DNA of 64,000 nucleotides, from NCBI GenBank assembly GCA_963989245.1, contig OZ022355.1, forward strand, positions 22,778,809-22,842,808. Direction: 5' to 3'. The notes under the pieces are model-generated. The model was given only the letters and a program-made list of their open reading frames with translations. It did no database searches and was not told the DNA's origin. Source of the DNA: Nansenia antarctica. Taxonomy: Eukaryota; Chordata; Actinopteri; Argentiniformes; Microstomatidae. The position numbers and the translations under genes were made by a program. Positions 43,601-54,500 of the stretch are shown piece by piece. Every line of letters starts with the position of its first letter. The first letter of the stretch is position 1.

Positions 43601-44189
43601 GGGGGCTTAATCTCGACGTGCACCCGGGCCCAGCGAGAGCAGGAGAAGAGAGCCGAGCTCTTAAAGAGGGAGAGGAACAGACAGAAGAGGGAGGACAAAT
43701 GGAATAAGATCCAGGAGGAAAAAGCAGAGAAGAAGAGTGCCAAGACTCAGAAGGAGGAGGAGCGCTATGAGAAGTGGGCTGCTCATAAGAGAGACCGGAG
43801 GCTGGAGGCGGTGGAGAGTGGCGCTGGAGAATTCTATACCGAGGAGATGGCAGGGGACCCAGAGGCAGCTAGGTTTCCAGACCGGAAGATGACAATTTGG
43901 CAGAAAAGAAAGTTGAGGTGAGAAATACAGGTTGGAAGTACGATGCACAGACATTTCAAACACACATGTTCTTTAATTTATATAAAATGTGACCAAGACT
44001 GTTGAGTATGAGGGGCTTGTTGAGGTGTTTGGCTCAACAACAACAACAACAACAACAACAACAAAGTTGGTTGTCTAATGTTGTCACGTGTGTGTGACAT
44101 GTGAGAGTCCTATGGCTAATTATCTCTCCACTTCTGTCTTTCTGTCATCTTCCCCCAGACTGAAAGCTTTTCTGAAGATTGAAGATTGA
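37021..44189 (+). CDS. Charged coiled-coil protein gene, tandem copy A (7 exons)
   Basis: Seven GT-AG exons join in one frame of about 647 residues: 37021-37038, 38380-38442, 38782-39060, 40980-41042, 41384-42542, 43587-43917, 44159-44189 (stop). In-frame stops lie just before the ATG, which supports this start. Residues 1-6 MSDSDT; 7-27 and 121-141 are near-identical 21-residue exons rich in Ser/Glu; 28-120 and the start of 142-527 are duplicated acidic modules (SEEDSEEGVIPRLKLKTESL); 250-520 is a long E/K/R-rich helix predicted as coiled coil; 528-647 continues charged and ends KLRLKAFLKIED. No signal peptide, membrane segment or enzymatic motif. It resembles trichohyalin/golgin-like predictions only by composition. 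Function unknown. Confidence 0.75.
37162..37251. repeat. tRNA-like inverted pair, shortened copy
   Basis: The left arm gtcgaaccccgatctcccgc returns reversed at the right as gcgggagatcggggttcgac. Relative to 51056-51163 the left arm has lost about 20 bp (cgacggccccgct region). Arms carry tRNA A- and B-box-like words. Confidence 0.85.
37462..37676. repeat. 19-bp tandem repeat and (AT)n
   Basis: Six to seven units of cttagagtccttagcaacg at 37468-37590, and an AT run at 37636-37676. Copy 2 equivalents lie at 51384-51485 and 51534-51572. Confidence 0.9.
37770..37890. repeat. ~37-bp tandem repeat
   Basis: Three units of ctctgtattctgtatggttg + taaactcagaccctggt. The homologous block at 40086-40310 has about six units, and copy 2 has both (51665-51790, 53988-54205). 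Confidence 0.9.
38380..38442 (+). CDS. Coiled-coil gene A exon 2 (first of pair)
   Basis: 63 nt, phase 0 at both ends; SEESRDEYSEKTTMSHSDSN then T. Donor gtatgt. Near-identical to exon 4. Confidence 0.75.
38782..39060 (+). CDS. Coiled-coil gene A exon 3 (first of pair)
   Basis: 279 nt, phase 0 both ends; SEEDSEEGVIPRLKLKTESL onward to LPERDAENT, donor gtatgt. It corresponds to the first ~97 residues of exon 5, where reading continues instead of splicing. Confidence 0.75.
39810..39919. mobile_element. Foldback MITE, copy 2 of 3
   Basis: Same ends as 86-223 (atgttacggtacatgtggg and inverse) around a shorter interior. In the intron between exons 3 and 4 of the coiled-coil gene. Confidence 0.8.
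40546..40733. repeat. 26-bp tandem repeat
   Basis: About seven units of gttctatctccgtttagaat + gatcag with a/g and c/t variants. The sister module at about 38110-38135 has a single unit, so the array expanded after the exon-pair duplication. Copy 2: 54445-54632. Confidence 0.9.
40980..41042 (+). CDS. Coiled-coil gene A exon 4 (second of pair)
   Basis: 63-nt duplicate of exon 2, same phase, acceptor caaaaaag and donor gtatgt. Confidence 0.75.
41384..42542 (+). CDS. Coiled-coil gene A exon 5 (main coiled coil)
   Basis: 1,159 nt. The module shared with exon 3, plus an inserted KSAE, continues into long runs such as ERERMQREAEQEMERKRKEE and two near-identical 25-residue blocks with EIDRLIREEEQMIEMEREE. 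Donor gtaagt. Confidence 0.8.
42596..43035 (-). mobile_element. Two LINE 3' fragments, antisense
   Basis: 42596-42862 belongs to the same family as 35417-35789. 42863-43035 is the reverse complement of the 238-460 LINE tail (gatctttattgtcattgtga at its start). Copy 2: 56500-56935. Confidence 0.65.
43280..43460. repeat. Short tandem repeat, caatcatgtaacatattaat
   Basis: About four units in copy A; copy B at 57186-57310 has one unit fewer (41 bp shorter), which accounts for the offset change there. Confidence 0.85.
43587..43917 (+). CDS. Coiled-coil gene A exon 6
   Basis: 331 nt, acceptor tgccag, donor gtgaga. Encodes RIPTSGGLISTCTRAQREQE, further K/E/R-rich helix, then AGEFYTEEMAGDPEAARFPD. 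Codon use is GC-richer than exon 5. Confidence 0.78.
44159..44189 (+). CDS. Coiled-coil gene A last exon
   Basis: Acceptor tcccccag; completes the split Arg codon and encodes LKAFLKIED, then TGA. Confidence 0.72.
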
Positions 44190-44419
44190 AGATGCGATGC
44201 AGCCACTAACTGGTAGACAAAACAAATAAAGCAACAAAGTTAATTAATATTAGTGAATTAATTAGTGGAAACCCCACTGACTAGCCATCCAATTCAATTG
44301 TTTCTTTTTGGATTCTGTCCAGGAGATAACACAGTGTTTTACCACATCTGATGCCACCCATAGTACTTCTACTTCTTTTCGTTTCTCTGAATGGTGGTTA
44401 TATGACAGTTTCCCATTTC

Positions 44420-44528
44420 TTTCTTTCTTATTTATTTTTCTTTCTTTCTTATTTATTTATTTTCTTTCTTTCTTATTTATTTTCTTTCTTTCTTTCTTAT
44501 TTATTTTCTTTCTTTCTTTCTTATTTAG
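44420..44528. repeat. (TTTC)n/(TTAT)n microsatellite
   Basis: tttcttatttattttctttc units. The copy 2 equivalent (58260-58602) is about 225 bp longer and contains a non-repetitive block at 58322-58390. Confidence 0.9.
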
Positions 44529-44862
44529 AGAGTTTTCCACTGAGCCCATGGTGCTTCTGGGCCAGGTGGAGGGGCTTCAGTGGGGTTAGGGTTAGGGTTC
44601 CTCTAGGCATGCTAAAAAACATACTAAACATCTAGTAAAATCACATTTTACGAAAGGTGTCATTTTCAAGATGGCTGTCGCGATCTTCAAATGGCTATAT
44701 CTCCACTTCTGTACAACTTAGACAGGTAGGGTTGGTGTCTAACCCTAGGTTTTATGGGTCAAGGAATACAATTCAATCAGTGAAATTACCATTAGTTAAT
44801 TCTTTTTTAACAAATCATATATGGGAATTGATTTCACCATTCAAATCAGCATGAATGTAAAC

Positions 44863-45374
44863 TATTACTGTAGACAGACAGACTGTTAGCTGGTACAGAT
44901 AGACAGACATACTGTTAGCTGGTACAGACAGACAGACAGACAGACTGTTAGCTGGTACAGATAGACAGACAGACTGTTAGCTGGTACAGATAGACAGACA
45001 GACTGTTAGCTGGTACAGACAGACAGACAGACAGACAGACAGACTGTTAGCTGGTACAGACAGACAGACTGTTAGCTGGTACAGGTAGACAGACAGACTG
45101 TTAGCTGGTACAGACATACAGACAGACTGTTAGCTGGTACAGACAGACAGACAGACTGTTAGCTGGTACAGACAGACAGACAGACAGACAGACTGTTAGC
45201 TGGTACAGACAGACAGACTGTTAGCTGGTACAGGTAGACAGACAGACTGTTAGCTGGTACAGACATACAGACAGACTGTTAGCTGGTACAGACAGACAGA
45301 CAGACTGTTAGCTGGTACAGATAGACAGACAGACTGTTAGCTGGTACAGACATACAGACAGACTGTTAGCTGGT

Positions 45375-45408
<34 letters not shown>

Positions 45409-45470
45409 TGTTAGCTGGTACAGACAGACAGACAGACAGACAGACTGTTAGCTGGTACAGATAGACAGAC
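44863..45470. repeat. Compound tandem repeat, ctgttagctggtacag + (acag)n
   Basis: About 18 units of gactgttagctggtacag followed by variable agac runs, with a higher-order repeat of roughly 125 bp. Copy 2 equivalent: 58945-59547. Confidence 0.95.
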
Positions 45471-45569
45471 ACTGCGTGACTATCGCTTACAGCTGTTGTT
45501 TCATGTGGTGCTGTTGATTTTCTCTTGGTTTTTCGGTGGACTGAATTGGTCCCCAGCATCTGGTCAGAG

Positions 45570-45888
45570 GTGTCCAGGGGGGGAGGGGGGGTGGCAGGGT
45601 TAGGGGAGGTTGTATGCATGTCCAGGGGGGGAGGGGGGGTGGCAGGGTTAGGGGAGGTTGTATGCATGTCCAGGGGGAGAGGGGGGGTGGCAGGGTTAGG
45701 GGAGGTTGTATGCATGTCCAGGGGGGGGGGGGGGTGGCAGGGTTAGGGGAGGTTGTATGCATGTCCAGGGGGGGAGGAGGGGTGGCAGGGTTAGGGGAGG
45801 TTGTATGCATGTCCAGGGGGGGAGGGGGGGTGGCAGGGTTAGGGGAGGTTGTATGCATGTCCAGGGGGAGAGGGGGGGTGGCAGGGTT
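45570..45888. repeat. 48-bp minisatellite, block 2 (unit junction)
   Basis: Six to seven units of the same 48-bp repeat as 33003-34350; it separates duplication copies 1 and 2. Confidence 0.96.
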
Positions 45889-45897
45889 AGGGAGAAC

Positions 45898-46643
45898 AGG
45901 TAGGTTTTGAGGTGGGATTTAAAAGTGGAGAGTGAGGGTGAGTCTCTGAGTGGTGCTCTGGACTGCTCCATATGTGTAACACACCACCGTATAACAGTGT
46001 GTTTTATCTCACTGTAACCTGCACGGCATGTTTTTTGCACAACCCGACTATTACGTGAACTTGCCATAATAATGTTGATTACATACGTTGATGTGCATTC
46101 TGCGGCTACTCCCTAAGCCTATTCTATCATTGTTGATTTGCATTCTGCTATTGTTGATTGTGTTTTAGATCCTGCTTATTTAATTATTGATGTTGTATTC
46201 TGCTGCCATGCAGAATGAACATAGAACTTTCGTCCCGAAGAATTAAGGTTACATACCCTGGTTCAGAAGACATCGGTGGTTCGTAATCGTGGCGGTTTGC
46301 GACCAACTTGAGGCGCATTACCGCCACCTACCGGACTGTGTTTGAACGTTAGATTTGACAGGGAAAACTTAAAGATGAAAGAAATAAACGAAATGGGGGG
46401 GGTGTTAAATCCTGTCTATCAACCCAGTGTCTTTCAAATACTGTATTAACTGACAACAGTCATATCTGTGCTATTATATATTCCATAAATTAACTGATGA
46501 ATCATGAAAATAATATCCTCTCTGCAAGATTTCAAAGATCTAATACTAGACAATGCTGCCCAGCTGTCCGAAGCTATTAATGCATTATTTACCCTGTTCT
46601 CTACCAACCATTCTAATGCTGTCAAAATGTCTAGAAGCTCCAC
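45898..46643 (-). pseudogene. LINE fragments of copy 2
   Basis: Equivalent of 34360-35107: ORF2 C-terminus at 45898-46067 and RNase H fragment at 46446-46643 on the minus strand. Confidence 0.7.
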
Positions 46644-46861
46644 TGTGTATACTGAAAAATGATCGGTGGTTCTTTTTTAAATTCCTGCCTTATATAATAA
46701 TAATAATAATAATAATAATACATTTATTTTATAAGGCGCCTTTCATGGCACAAGGTCGCCGTACAATATGAGGGAGAAATACTGCAGCTCCTGAACGTCC
46801 TGTCTCTGGGTCTTTTGACCCATCTGTAAAAATTAGAGCCTTATCACTATAGTGCAGACCA

Positions 46862-46908
<47 letters not shown>

Positions 46909-47418
46909 GCTTTATTTATATAGCGCTTGTCCTGCAAACGTTGCAGCTCAAAGTGCTTTAATCATTATATAATCTAAAAAAAAAATTTGTGTAATTTAAA
47001 GGCAATATTAAAAGAATGGGGTTTTATAATGATAATTTAATTATTTAGTCCAGTGGTCTTCAACCGGGGGTCCGCGACCCCTAGGGGGTCCGCAGAGGTA
47101 CTGCAGGGGGTCCGCCAAATTTTTTCCGAATAATTTAAAATTTTCACCAAAATAATTTGTGACAATTAAAAAATATAACAAAAGTTATATTGAGTAAACT
47201 ACAAGCATTAATAGGCAATAATAAGCTACTTTTGACAAAAAACTATTTACAATAAAAATGTACTATTTACTATTTGCATTATGGGTAATGACCCGATCAC
47301 ACTGTTGAAGCTGAGTGTTGATTAAACTGGTTGAGTTAAACGTGCGAAAGTTGTCCGAGTCCAATAATTATATTATAACTTCACATTATTAGTTACTACT
47401 ATTAATTAGTGAAGCAGG

Positions 47419-48815
47419 ATGGATACATTTGTAACAGTAACGAGACCTCGAGCTCGAGATCCAACGGCTAGGCCTACTCCTTCCACCTCGGCCCCAGCAG
47501 CGCCTGCCCCAGGGGCAGATAAACGCAAAAGTCCCGAAAATATTCAGAAGTCTACCTAAAGTTTGGATTTACTTTCAAAGAAACCGAATGAGTGGAATTT
47601 CCGGTGTGTGTTGTTTGTGCTGCGACGCTCTCAAACGAAAGCATGAAGCCATCAAAGCTGCAACGACACTTGGAGACGAATCATGGCCACTTACAAGATA
47701 AAGCACTGGACTACTTTCAGGCTCGTTTGCACTCTCTCCAAGGCCAACAGACAATGATAAGAAAATCTGCGAAAGTCGGTGAGCTTGCTTTGAAAGCCTC
47801 ATATCAAGTTGCTCTTCGCAACTTCGCGTTGCCCAGTGTAAAAAGCCATACACAATTGCAGAAGATTTGATATTGCCTGCGGCCACTGATATGTGCAAGA
47901 CCATGTTTGGGAATGATGGATATGCAGAAAAGTTGAAGACTATCCCATTGTCAGACACAACAATTGCTCGGCGAATTGGTGAATGGCATCGGATGTGAGG
48001 GTGCAGTTAATTGAGAAATTACAAACGGCGGAGGCATTTGCACTCCAATTGGATGAATCAGTGGACATGTCCAAAGACGCACAGCTCTTGGCATTTGTGC
48101 GCTTTGTTGACCAAGACGAAATGTGTGAAGAGTTCTTGTTTTGTAAGAAGCTTCCTGAACGCACAACAAGTGCTGACATTTTCAAAGTGATTGATGACTT
48201 TCTCTGTGAAAATGACGTACGTTGGGCAAAGTGTGTCGCGGTGTGTACCGACGGTGCACGCGCTATGACTGGGCAAAAGAGTGGACTGATGGCGCTTGTC
48301 AGAAAAGTCGCCCCCAAAGTGATGTGGACTCACTGCATGCTGCACAGAGAATCCCTCGCCGCTAAAGAAATGAGTGCTGAGTTTGCCGATGTTATGGACA
48401 CTGTTGTAAAGGCTGTAAATGTTATTAAGAAGAGTGCCCTACAAACTCGCCTCTTCGCTTCTTTATGCGCCGCTACAGGAGAGGAACACACAGCGCTCCT
48501 TTACCATTCAGAAGTCAGATGGCTTTCCCGTGGATCCGTATTGGCACGAGTATTTGAATTACGCACAGCTATCCACGAATTTCTAATTGGCCAAAACCGC
48601 GCGGAGCTGGCTGCGCATTTCATTGACAATGCCTGGGTCTTTAAACTGGCATATCTGGCGGACGTTTTCGCAGAGTTGAACCGGCTGAACAGTTCTATGC
48701 AGGGCCGCAATACACACGCCATTCAGCTGTATGATAAGACAAGCTGTGTACCACCCAGCAGGGCCAGTCATCTCACTGAGGTAAGCATACCTGACTTCCT
48801 GAAGCTAAATGTTTA
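47419..48815 (+). pseudogene. hAT (ZBED5/FAM200/Buster-like) transposase, broken
   Basis: The ATG at 47419 opens a frame (MDTFVTVTRPRARDPTARPT) that stops at about 47559. A BED-type finger follows in another frame (FPVCVVCAATLSNESMKPSK, with CVVC and HLETNH). After a further frameshift near 47850, the 277-codon frame 47983-48816 has QLDESVDMSKDAQLLAFVRF, VCTDGARAMTG (catalytic-type Asp), WTHCMLHRESLAAKEM and LLYHSEVRWLSRGSVLARVF. It ends about 30 residues after LYDKTSCVPP without the C-terminal dimerisation domain. Non-functional; likely mobilised in trans or inactivated later. Confidence 0.88.
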
Positions 48816-48959
48816 ATTGTTGAATAATAATAATAATAATAATAGAAAATATAAGCCTCATCAACAATAATAATGATAATAATAACCAATAATAATTATG
48901 CATGAACGTTTTATCAATCATAAACACATATAGGTTAATAACCCAGTAATTAGCCTGTT

Positions 48960-49150
48960 ACTTATTAATTTTCCCTTGTGACCTGACCCCCTGCCTGTCT
49001 GCCGACTACTTCTCCTGTCTGACCCCCTGCCTGTCTGCCGACTAATCCACCTGCCTGCCGACCATTCTTCCTGCTTGATTCCCCACCTGTCTGCCGACCC
49101 TTCCTCCTGCCTGACCTCCCGCCTGCCTGATGACCCACCTGCCCCTGTCC
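48960..49150. repeat. Imperfect tctgccgac tandem repeat
   Basis: Five to six imperfect units with cctgcctgtctgccgact inside the hAT 3' region; it replaces the expected C-terminal transposase sequence. Confidence 0.7.
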
Positions 49151-49401
49151 ACCTGTGCCCCTGCACCTGTCCCATCAGCCTTGTTACTAGAAATAAACCT
49201 TTATTATTTAACTCGTACCTGTTCACCTGTGTCTGCGTTTGGGTCCTACCTCTGGTCGTGACAAAATAGGTTAATAAGGTGAATACAGTTATTATAGGCC
49301 TTAAAGTGTGACATTTTAAAAAATGTATTACATGTGGGGGTCCCTGGTCTGGTTGTCTCTCGTCCAAGGGGTCCTTGGGCTGAAAAGGTTGAAGACCCCT
49401 G

Positions 49402-50134
49402 ATTTAGTCATTTAAAGGCTATATTAAAAAGATGGGTTTTTAGTCTTGACTTGAACATATTTGCTGAGGTTGCATCCCTAATGTAAACTGGCAGTGCATT
49501 CCACAATCTGGGTGTATAACATGAGAATGCAGCCTCACCAAATCTCTTCTTTATATAGTTCTGTGCTACATTACCAGGATGTGCATATTTGGACTTCTTT
49601 CGCAGTTCTTGTTGTATACATCTACTAGTGGATTCACAAATAACCAAGGTGGAATAATTGAATGTGGACCTGCAGGACTATACGGTGGATTATTATCTAA
49701 GTCATATCGTTTCGCTATTGTATTCCCTATTCATCCAAAACTCACATAAGTCAGTCTTATTATACTCCCCAACAATCTTGTATAATAGGCTTAGTAGGAT
49801 GTGAACTATTCTGAGCTTGTAAATGAACCCAGTATGCTGACGTCACACGAGAAGTCAAGGCCAATTAACGAACCCTCACCCACCTTGTCTACACGCGCTC
49901 CGCCGCTACGCACACGCGCTCCGCCGCTACGCACACGCGCTCCGCCGCTACGTACACGCGCATCGCGAAAGAATCCATCCCGTTCTCCTCCTCAAACGAT
50001 CCCTCAAAGTCAAATCATTAAACTTGCTTTTAATCTTTAACTATTTTCATTGTTGTTTTTACTGACTGTGCTTTTGTTTGACTTGTTATGGATCTATTTT
50101 CTCTCGTGGAGTGTAGTGTGTCTGAGTACTGATA

Positions 50135-50174
<40 letters not shown>

Positions 50175-50503
50175 TATAATTATAATTATAATAATAATAA
50201 TAACGTTTTATTTGTATAGCACTTGTCCTGCAAACGTTGCAGCTCAAAGTTCTCCAATCAAATAACCATCATTTTAATATTTAGTCATTTAAAGGCAATA
50301 TTAAAAATATGGGTTTTTAGTCTTGACTTGAACATATTATGTGCTGAGGTTGCATCCCTAATGTAAACTGGCAGTGCATTCCACAATCTGGGTGCATAAA
50401 ATGAGAATGCAGCCTCACCAAATCTCTTCTTTTGTACATGTGGTACACAGAGAAAACCAGCGCCAGAAGACCTGAGAGCTCTATTGGGCTGATATGCTAG
50501 CAA
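49402..50503 (-). pseudogene. LINE C-terminal fragments of copy 2
   Basis: Equivalents of 35544-36629: ORF2 C-termini at 49408-49647 and 50285-50503 on the minus strand, with AAT runs between and the GC-rich 18-bp repeat at 49892-49968. Confidence 0.7.
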
Positions 50504-50516
50504 AGAAAAGCGCTAT

Positions 50517-50565
<49 letters not shown>

Positions 50566-50571
50566 TGTATG

Positions 50572-50607
<36 letters not shown>

Positions 50608-50914
50608 CTGACATATTAAGGACACATTAGGATTTGACTTGTATACATATGAAGAGACATTCCATGTCGGAATACTATAGCAACAGAGGGGTTATGACGC
50701 CGTGGAATCTCAAGACAAAGAGATGCTATTCTATCACCATTCTACTAGTTGAGAAGAGAAGAGAAGAGAAGAGAGAATTAAGAGTAGAGAAAGTTTGGAA
50801 AGCGTTAAGAACATAATAGATAGAGATAGATAGATAGAGATAGAGATAGTGATAGAGATAGATAGATAGAGATAGATAGAGATAGAGAGTGATAGAGAGT
50901 GATAGCGATAGAGA

Positions 50915-50932
50915 ATGTCAGACTCCGACACG
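50915..50932 (+). CDS. Coiled-coil gene B exon 1
   Basis: MSDSDT then donor gtatgt, after a gatagagata-rich 5' stretch. Confidence 0.65.
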
Positions 50933-51183
50933 GTATGTTCTACTCTCGTCATTTCTGATAAATACAGAAAGATGTTATATATAGTCATCTAAAGATTATA
51001 TTGTATGATATTGTAGCGAAAGGGAATCTTCTAGTGTAACTCGCCCCATGCGGGAGTCGAACCCCGATCTCCCGCATAACCGACGGCCCCGCTAACCACT
51101 ATACCAAGAGAGTTAACTAGTGGTTAGCGCGGCCGTCGGTTATGCGGGAGATCGGGGTTCGACTCGACGCTATATAAGTCTGC

Positions 51184-51215
<32 letters not shown>

Positions 51216-51526
51216 AGATATTGGCTTGAATTATGCTGTTGCATGGTGTGCAGATTAACACTTGAGTGAAGTTTAATGTATATAAATGAACTGTAGAGAT
51301 ACTTGATGTTCTACAGTGGATACAATGTAGTAATCTGTATACGGTATAGGACAATCTGCTCTGTATACTGCAAGTACATCTAGCTTAGAGTCCTTAGCAA
51401 CGCTTAGAGTCCTTAGCAACGCTTAGAGTCCTTAGCAACCCTTAGTCCTTAGCAACGCTTAGAGTCCTTAGCAACGCTTAGAGTCAACTACACCTATATT
51501 TATAATATAACCCTGACTAACCACTA

Positions 51527-51578
<52 letters not shown>

Positions 51579-54500
51579 GCCTTGTGAACTGTTTATAGAA
51601 ATTATAAACGATCTGTTAAACTGTTGAATAAATACCAGTGTCAATAATACATACAGTATACATGCAGACCCTGGTCTCTGTATTCTGTATGGTTGTAAAC
51701 TCAGACCCTGGTCTCTGTATTCTGTATGGTTGTAAACTCAGACCCTGGTCTCTGTATTCTGTATGGTTGTAAACTCTGTAAACTCAGACCTTGCTCTCAA
51801 AGATACTCCCTGCTAAAATAAAGGTTACATTAAATCTGGGACTCATTGGAAGTTTTATGTAAAAAAAAAAGAAGAAAATAATAATAATAATAATAATAAT
51901 TCTGCATGTATCAATCCCAGATTGCCCCTTCAAGTCTAATGAGACAGATTCAAACTGCTGCTAGTTTTATCCATGAGCCATTCACATGTTCGTGAGCTTA
52001 GAATGATCAGGTTCTATCTCCGTTTAGGGCGGTTCAGAGATATTGAGCGTCAAAGTTTTTACATTCCATTATGTTTTGTGAGATGGAACCTTTGTATTTT
52101 ATTAATTACTAACTCAAAAATGTCAACATTTTAAAAATAACACCACACAGGCGTTAATAAACACCTAATGGATCAGATTATGTAAAAAAACTACATTTAG
52201 TCAAAAATGGAGATAGAACCTTTTAATTCTAACGTCACGTGTTCACATGTTCTTATGTTCACATGTTCAAAAAAGAGTGAGGAATCCCGTGATGAATACA
52301 GTGAGAAGACCACCATGTCTCACTCTGACAGTAACACGGTATGTTGTACAGATTAGGCATTAGAGCAATGCATCTTAATGAAGATATTGTCTTGAAGTAT
52401 GCTGTTGCATGGCGTGTAGACTGACACTTGAGTGAAGTTTAATGTAAATGAAACTGTAAAGATACTTGATGTTCTATAATACAGCTATACAATGTAGTAA
52501 TGTGTATATGCCTTGTGAACTGTTTATAGAAATTGTAAACAATGTGTCAAAGTGTTAATATAATATAATACATACAGTATACATGCATATACATATATAA
52601 TACATACAGTATACATTTATGTACATATATATGCATATTCTTATGTTCACATGTTCTCATGTTCACATGTTCAAACAAGAGTGAGGAAGACAGTGAGGAA
52701 GGTGTGATACCAAGGTTGAAGTTGAAGACAGAAAGCCTGGTGAATCGAATGATGGAACGATATCAAACGATAATACTACCACTGAATCAAAAGATTAAAG
52801 ATCAGGAGGTAGTGATTTGGGCGTTACATGAAGAAGTGCTGAAGAGGGATTCAACATTCAACATTCAAGATTTATTTATTGATAGAAGGGACAAGGAAAA
52901 CCTGGGAAAGGAAGAGCGACAGGTGGAGATCCTCCCTGAAAGAGACGCGGAGAACACGGTATGTTCTACTCTCGTCATTTCTGATAAATACAGAAAGATA
53001 TTATATATAGTAATCTAAACATTATATTGTATGATATGATCACTTTTTTTTTAAATAAATGCCGGACGCTGGCGTTGCTTGTTCGCCGCTTCTCCGCCCG
53101 AAATCTATAGGTGTAATTGCAGTATGCAGAGTAGATTGTCCTACAAAGACACTTCGATTTAGTAATCTAAAAACTAATTAGACCCCTAGGCTATACTGTC
53201 TTTTATCTATATTTTTTTTGTTTCTTTTGATTTTACTACTCGATCTTTTCAGTTTGTAAAGCGTCTTTGAGTGGCTAGAAAAGCGCTATATAAGTCTGCT
53301 ATAAGTATTATTATTATTATGAAGTTATTGGCTTGAATTATGCTGTTGCATGGTGTGCAGATTAACACTTGAGTGAAGTTTAATGTATATAAATGAACTG
53401 TAGAGATACTTGATGTTCTACAGTGGATACAATGTAGTAATCTGTATACGGTATATGCCTTATGAACTGTTTATAGAAATTATAAACGATCTGTTAAACT
53501 GTTGAATAAATACCAGTGTCAATAATACATAGCTACAGTATACATGCATACCGTTAAACTGTTCATTTTGACCCAGCATTTGGTAGGGGAAGGCGCTTAT
53601 TTGCATCAATGATCAATTGCCTAGCTAATTACCTCATTAACCAATTACCTAACCCCGGGTGTCCTGGGGTTTAGTTTTAATATATATGTAGGCTAGTATA
53701 TATGTATTATGTTACGGTACATGTGGGAAAACTAGGGTTAGCGTTAGACATGCCAGCATGTACCAAGTCGACGTAGCACCTAACCCTAACCCTAGTTTTC
53801 CCACATGTACCGTAACATACTGTATATATGTATATATAGTATGGATATCTATGCCCCTCTGCTGGGCCAATCTGCAGAGAGCGTTTCAGTGGGGTGTTCT
53901 TGTGCTGAAGCTAGTTTAACGTTTTGATTGAGGACCTCTATGTGTTTGTTTTTGTCTTGATTGTTTTATAATGTTGTAATTTTGTATTTGTATTCTGTAT
54001 GGTTGTAAACCCAGACCCTGCTCTCTGTATTCTGTATGGTTGTAAACTCAGACCCTGGTCTCTGTATTCTGTATGGTTGTAAACCCAGACCCTGGCCTCT
54101 GTATTCTGTATGGTTGTAAACTCAGACCCTGGTCTCTGTATTCTGTATGGTTGTAAACTCAGACCCTGGTCTCTGTATTCTGTATGGTTGTAAACTCTGT
54201 AAACTCAGACCTTGCTCTCAAAGAGACTCCCTGCTAAAATAAAGGTTACATTAAATCTGGGACTCATTGGAAGTTTTATGTAAAAAAAAGAAGAAAATAA
54301 TAAAAATAATAATAATAATAATTCTGCATGTACCAATCCCAGATTGCCCCTTCAAGTCTAATGAGACAGATTCAATGGTGTGTTATTGTCTGTAAGGACA
54401 GGCTGCTGCTAGTTTTATTCATGAGCCATTCACATGTTCGTGAGTTTAGAATGATCAGGTTCTATCTCCGTTTAGAATGATCAGGTTCTACCTCCGTTTA

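Larger units (their letters stand above)
34351..45888. repeat. Segmental duplication unit, copy 1
   Basis: From agggagaacaggtaggtttt to the next minisatellite. It matches copy 2 nearly base for base over all non-tandem parts, with corresponding ORFs offset by 11.57 kb before and about 13.86-13.9 kb after the hAT site. It lacks the hAT insertion and shows the empty site atttagtc at 35544-35551. Confidence 0.95.
47051..49401 (+). mobile_element. Buster-like hAT transposon, copy in unit 2
   Basis: Perfect 8-bp target duplication atttagtc at 47043-47050 and 49402-49409. Ends cagtggtcttcaacc and ggttgaagacccctg. 2,351 bp. Copy 1 of the segmental duplication has a single atttagtc at the equivalent place (35544-35551). 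Confidence 0.95.

Noticed and set aside
47983..48816. Domesticated host gene of ZBED5/FAM200 type
   Set aside because: It lies inside a hAT with intact ends and 8-bp target duplications, has upstream frameshifts and lacks the C-terminal domain, so it is a transposon pseudogene.
51040..51118. Functional tRNA gene
   Set aside because: The anticodon arm pairs poorly, total length is about 79 nt and it is fused to an inverted partial copy. Kept only as a tRNA-like repeat.
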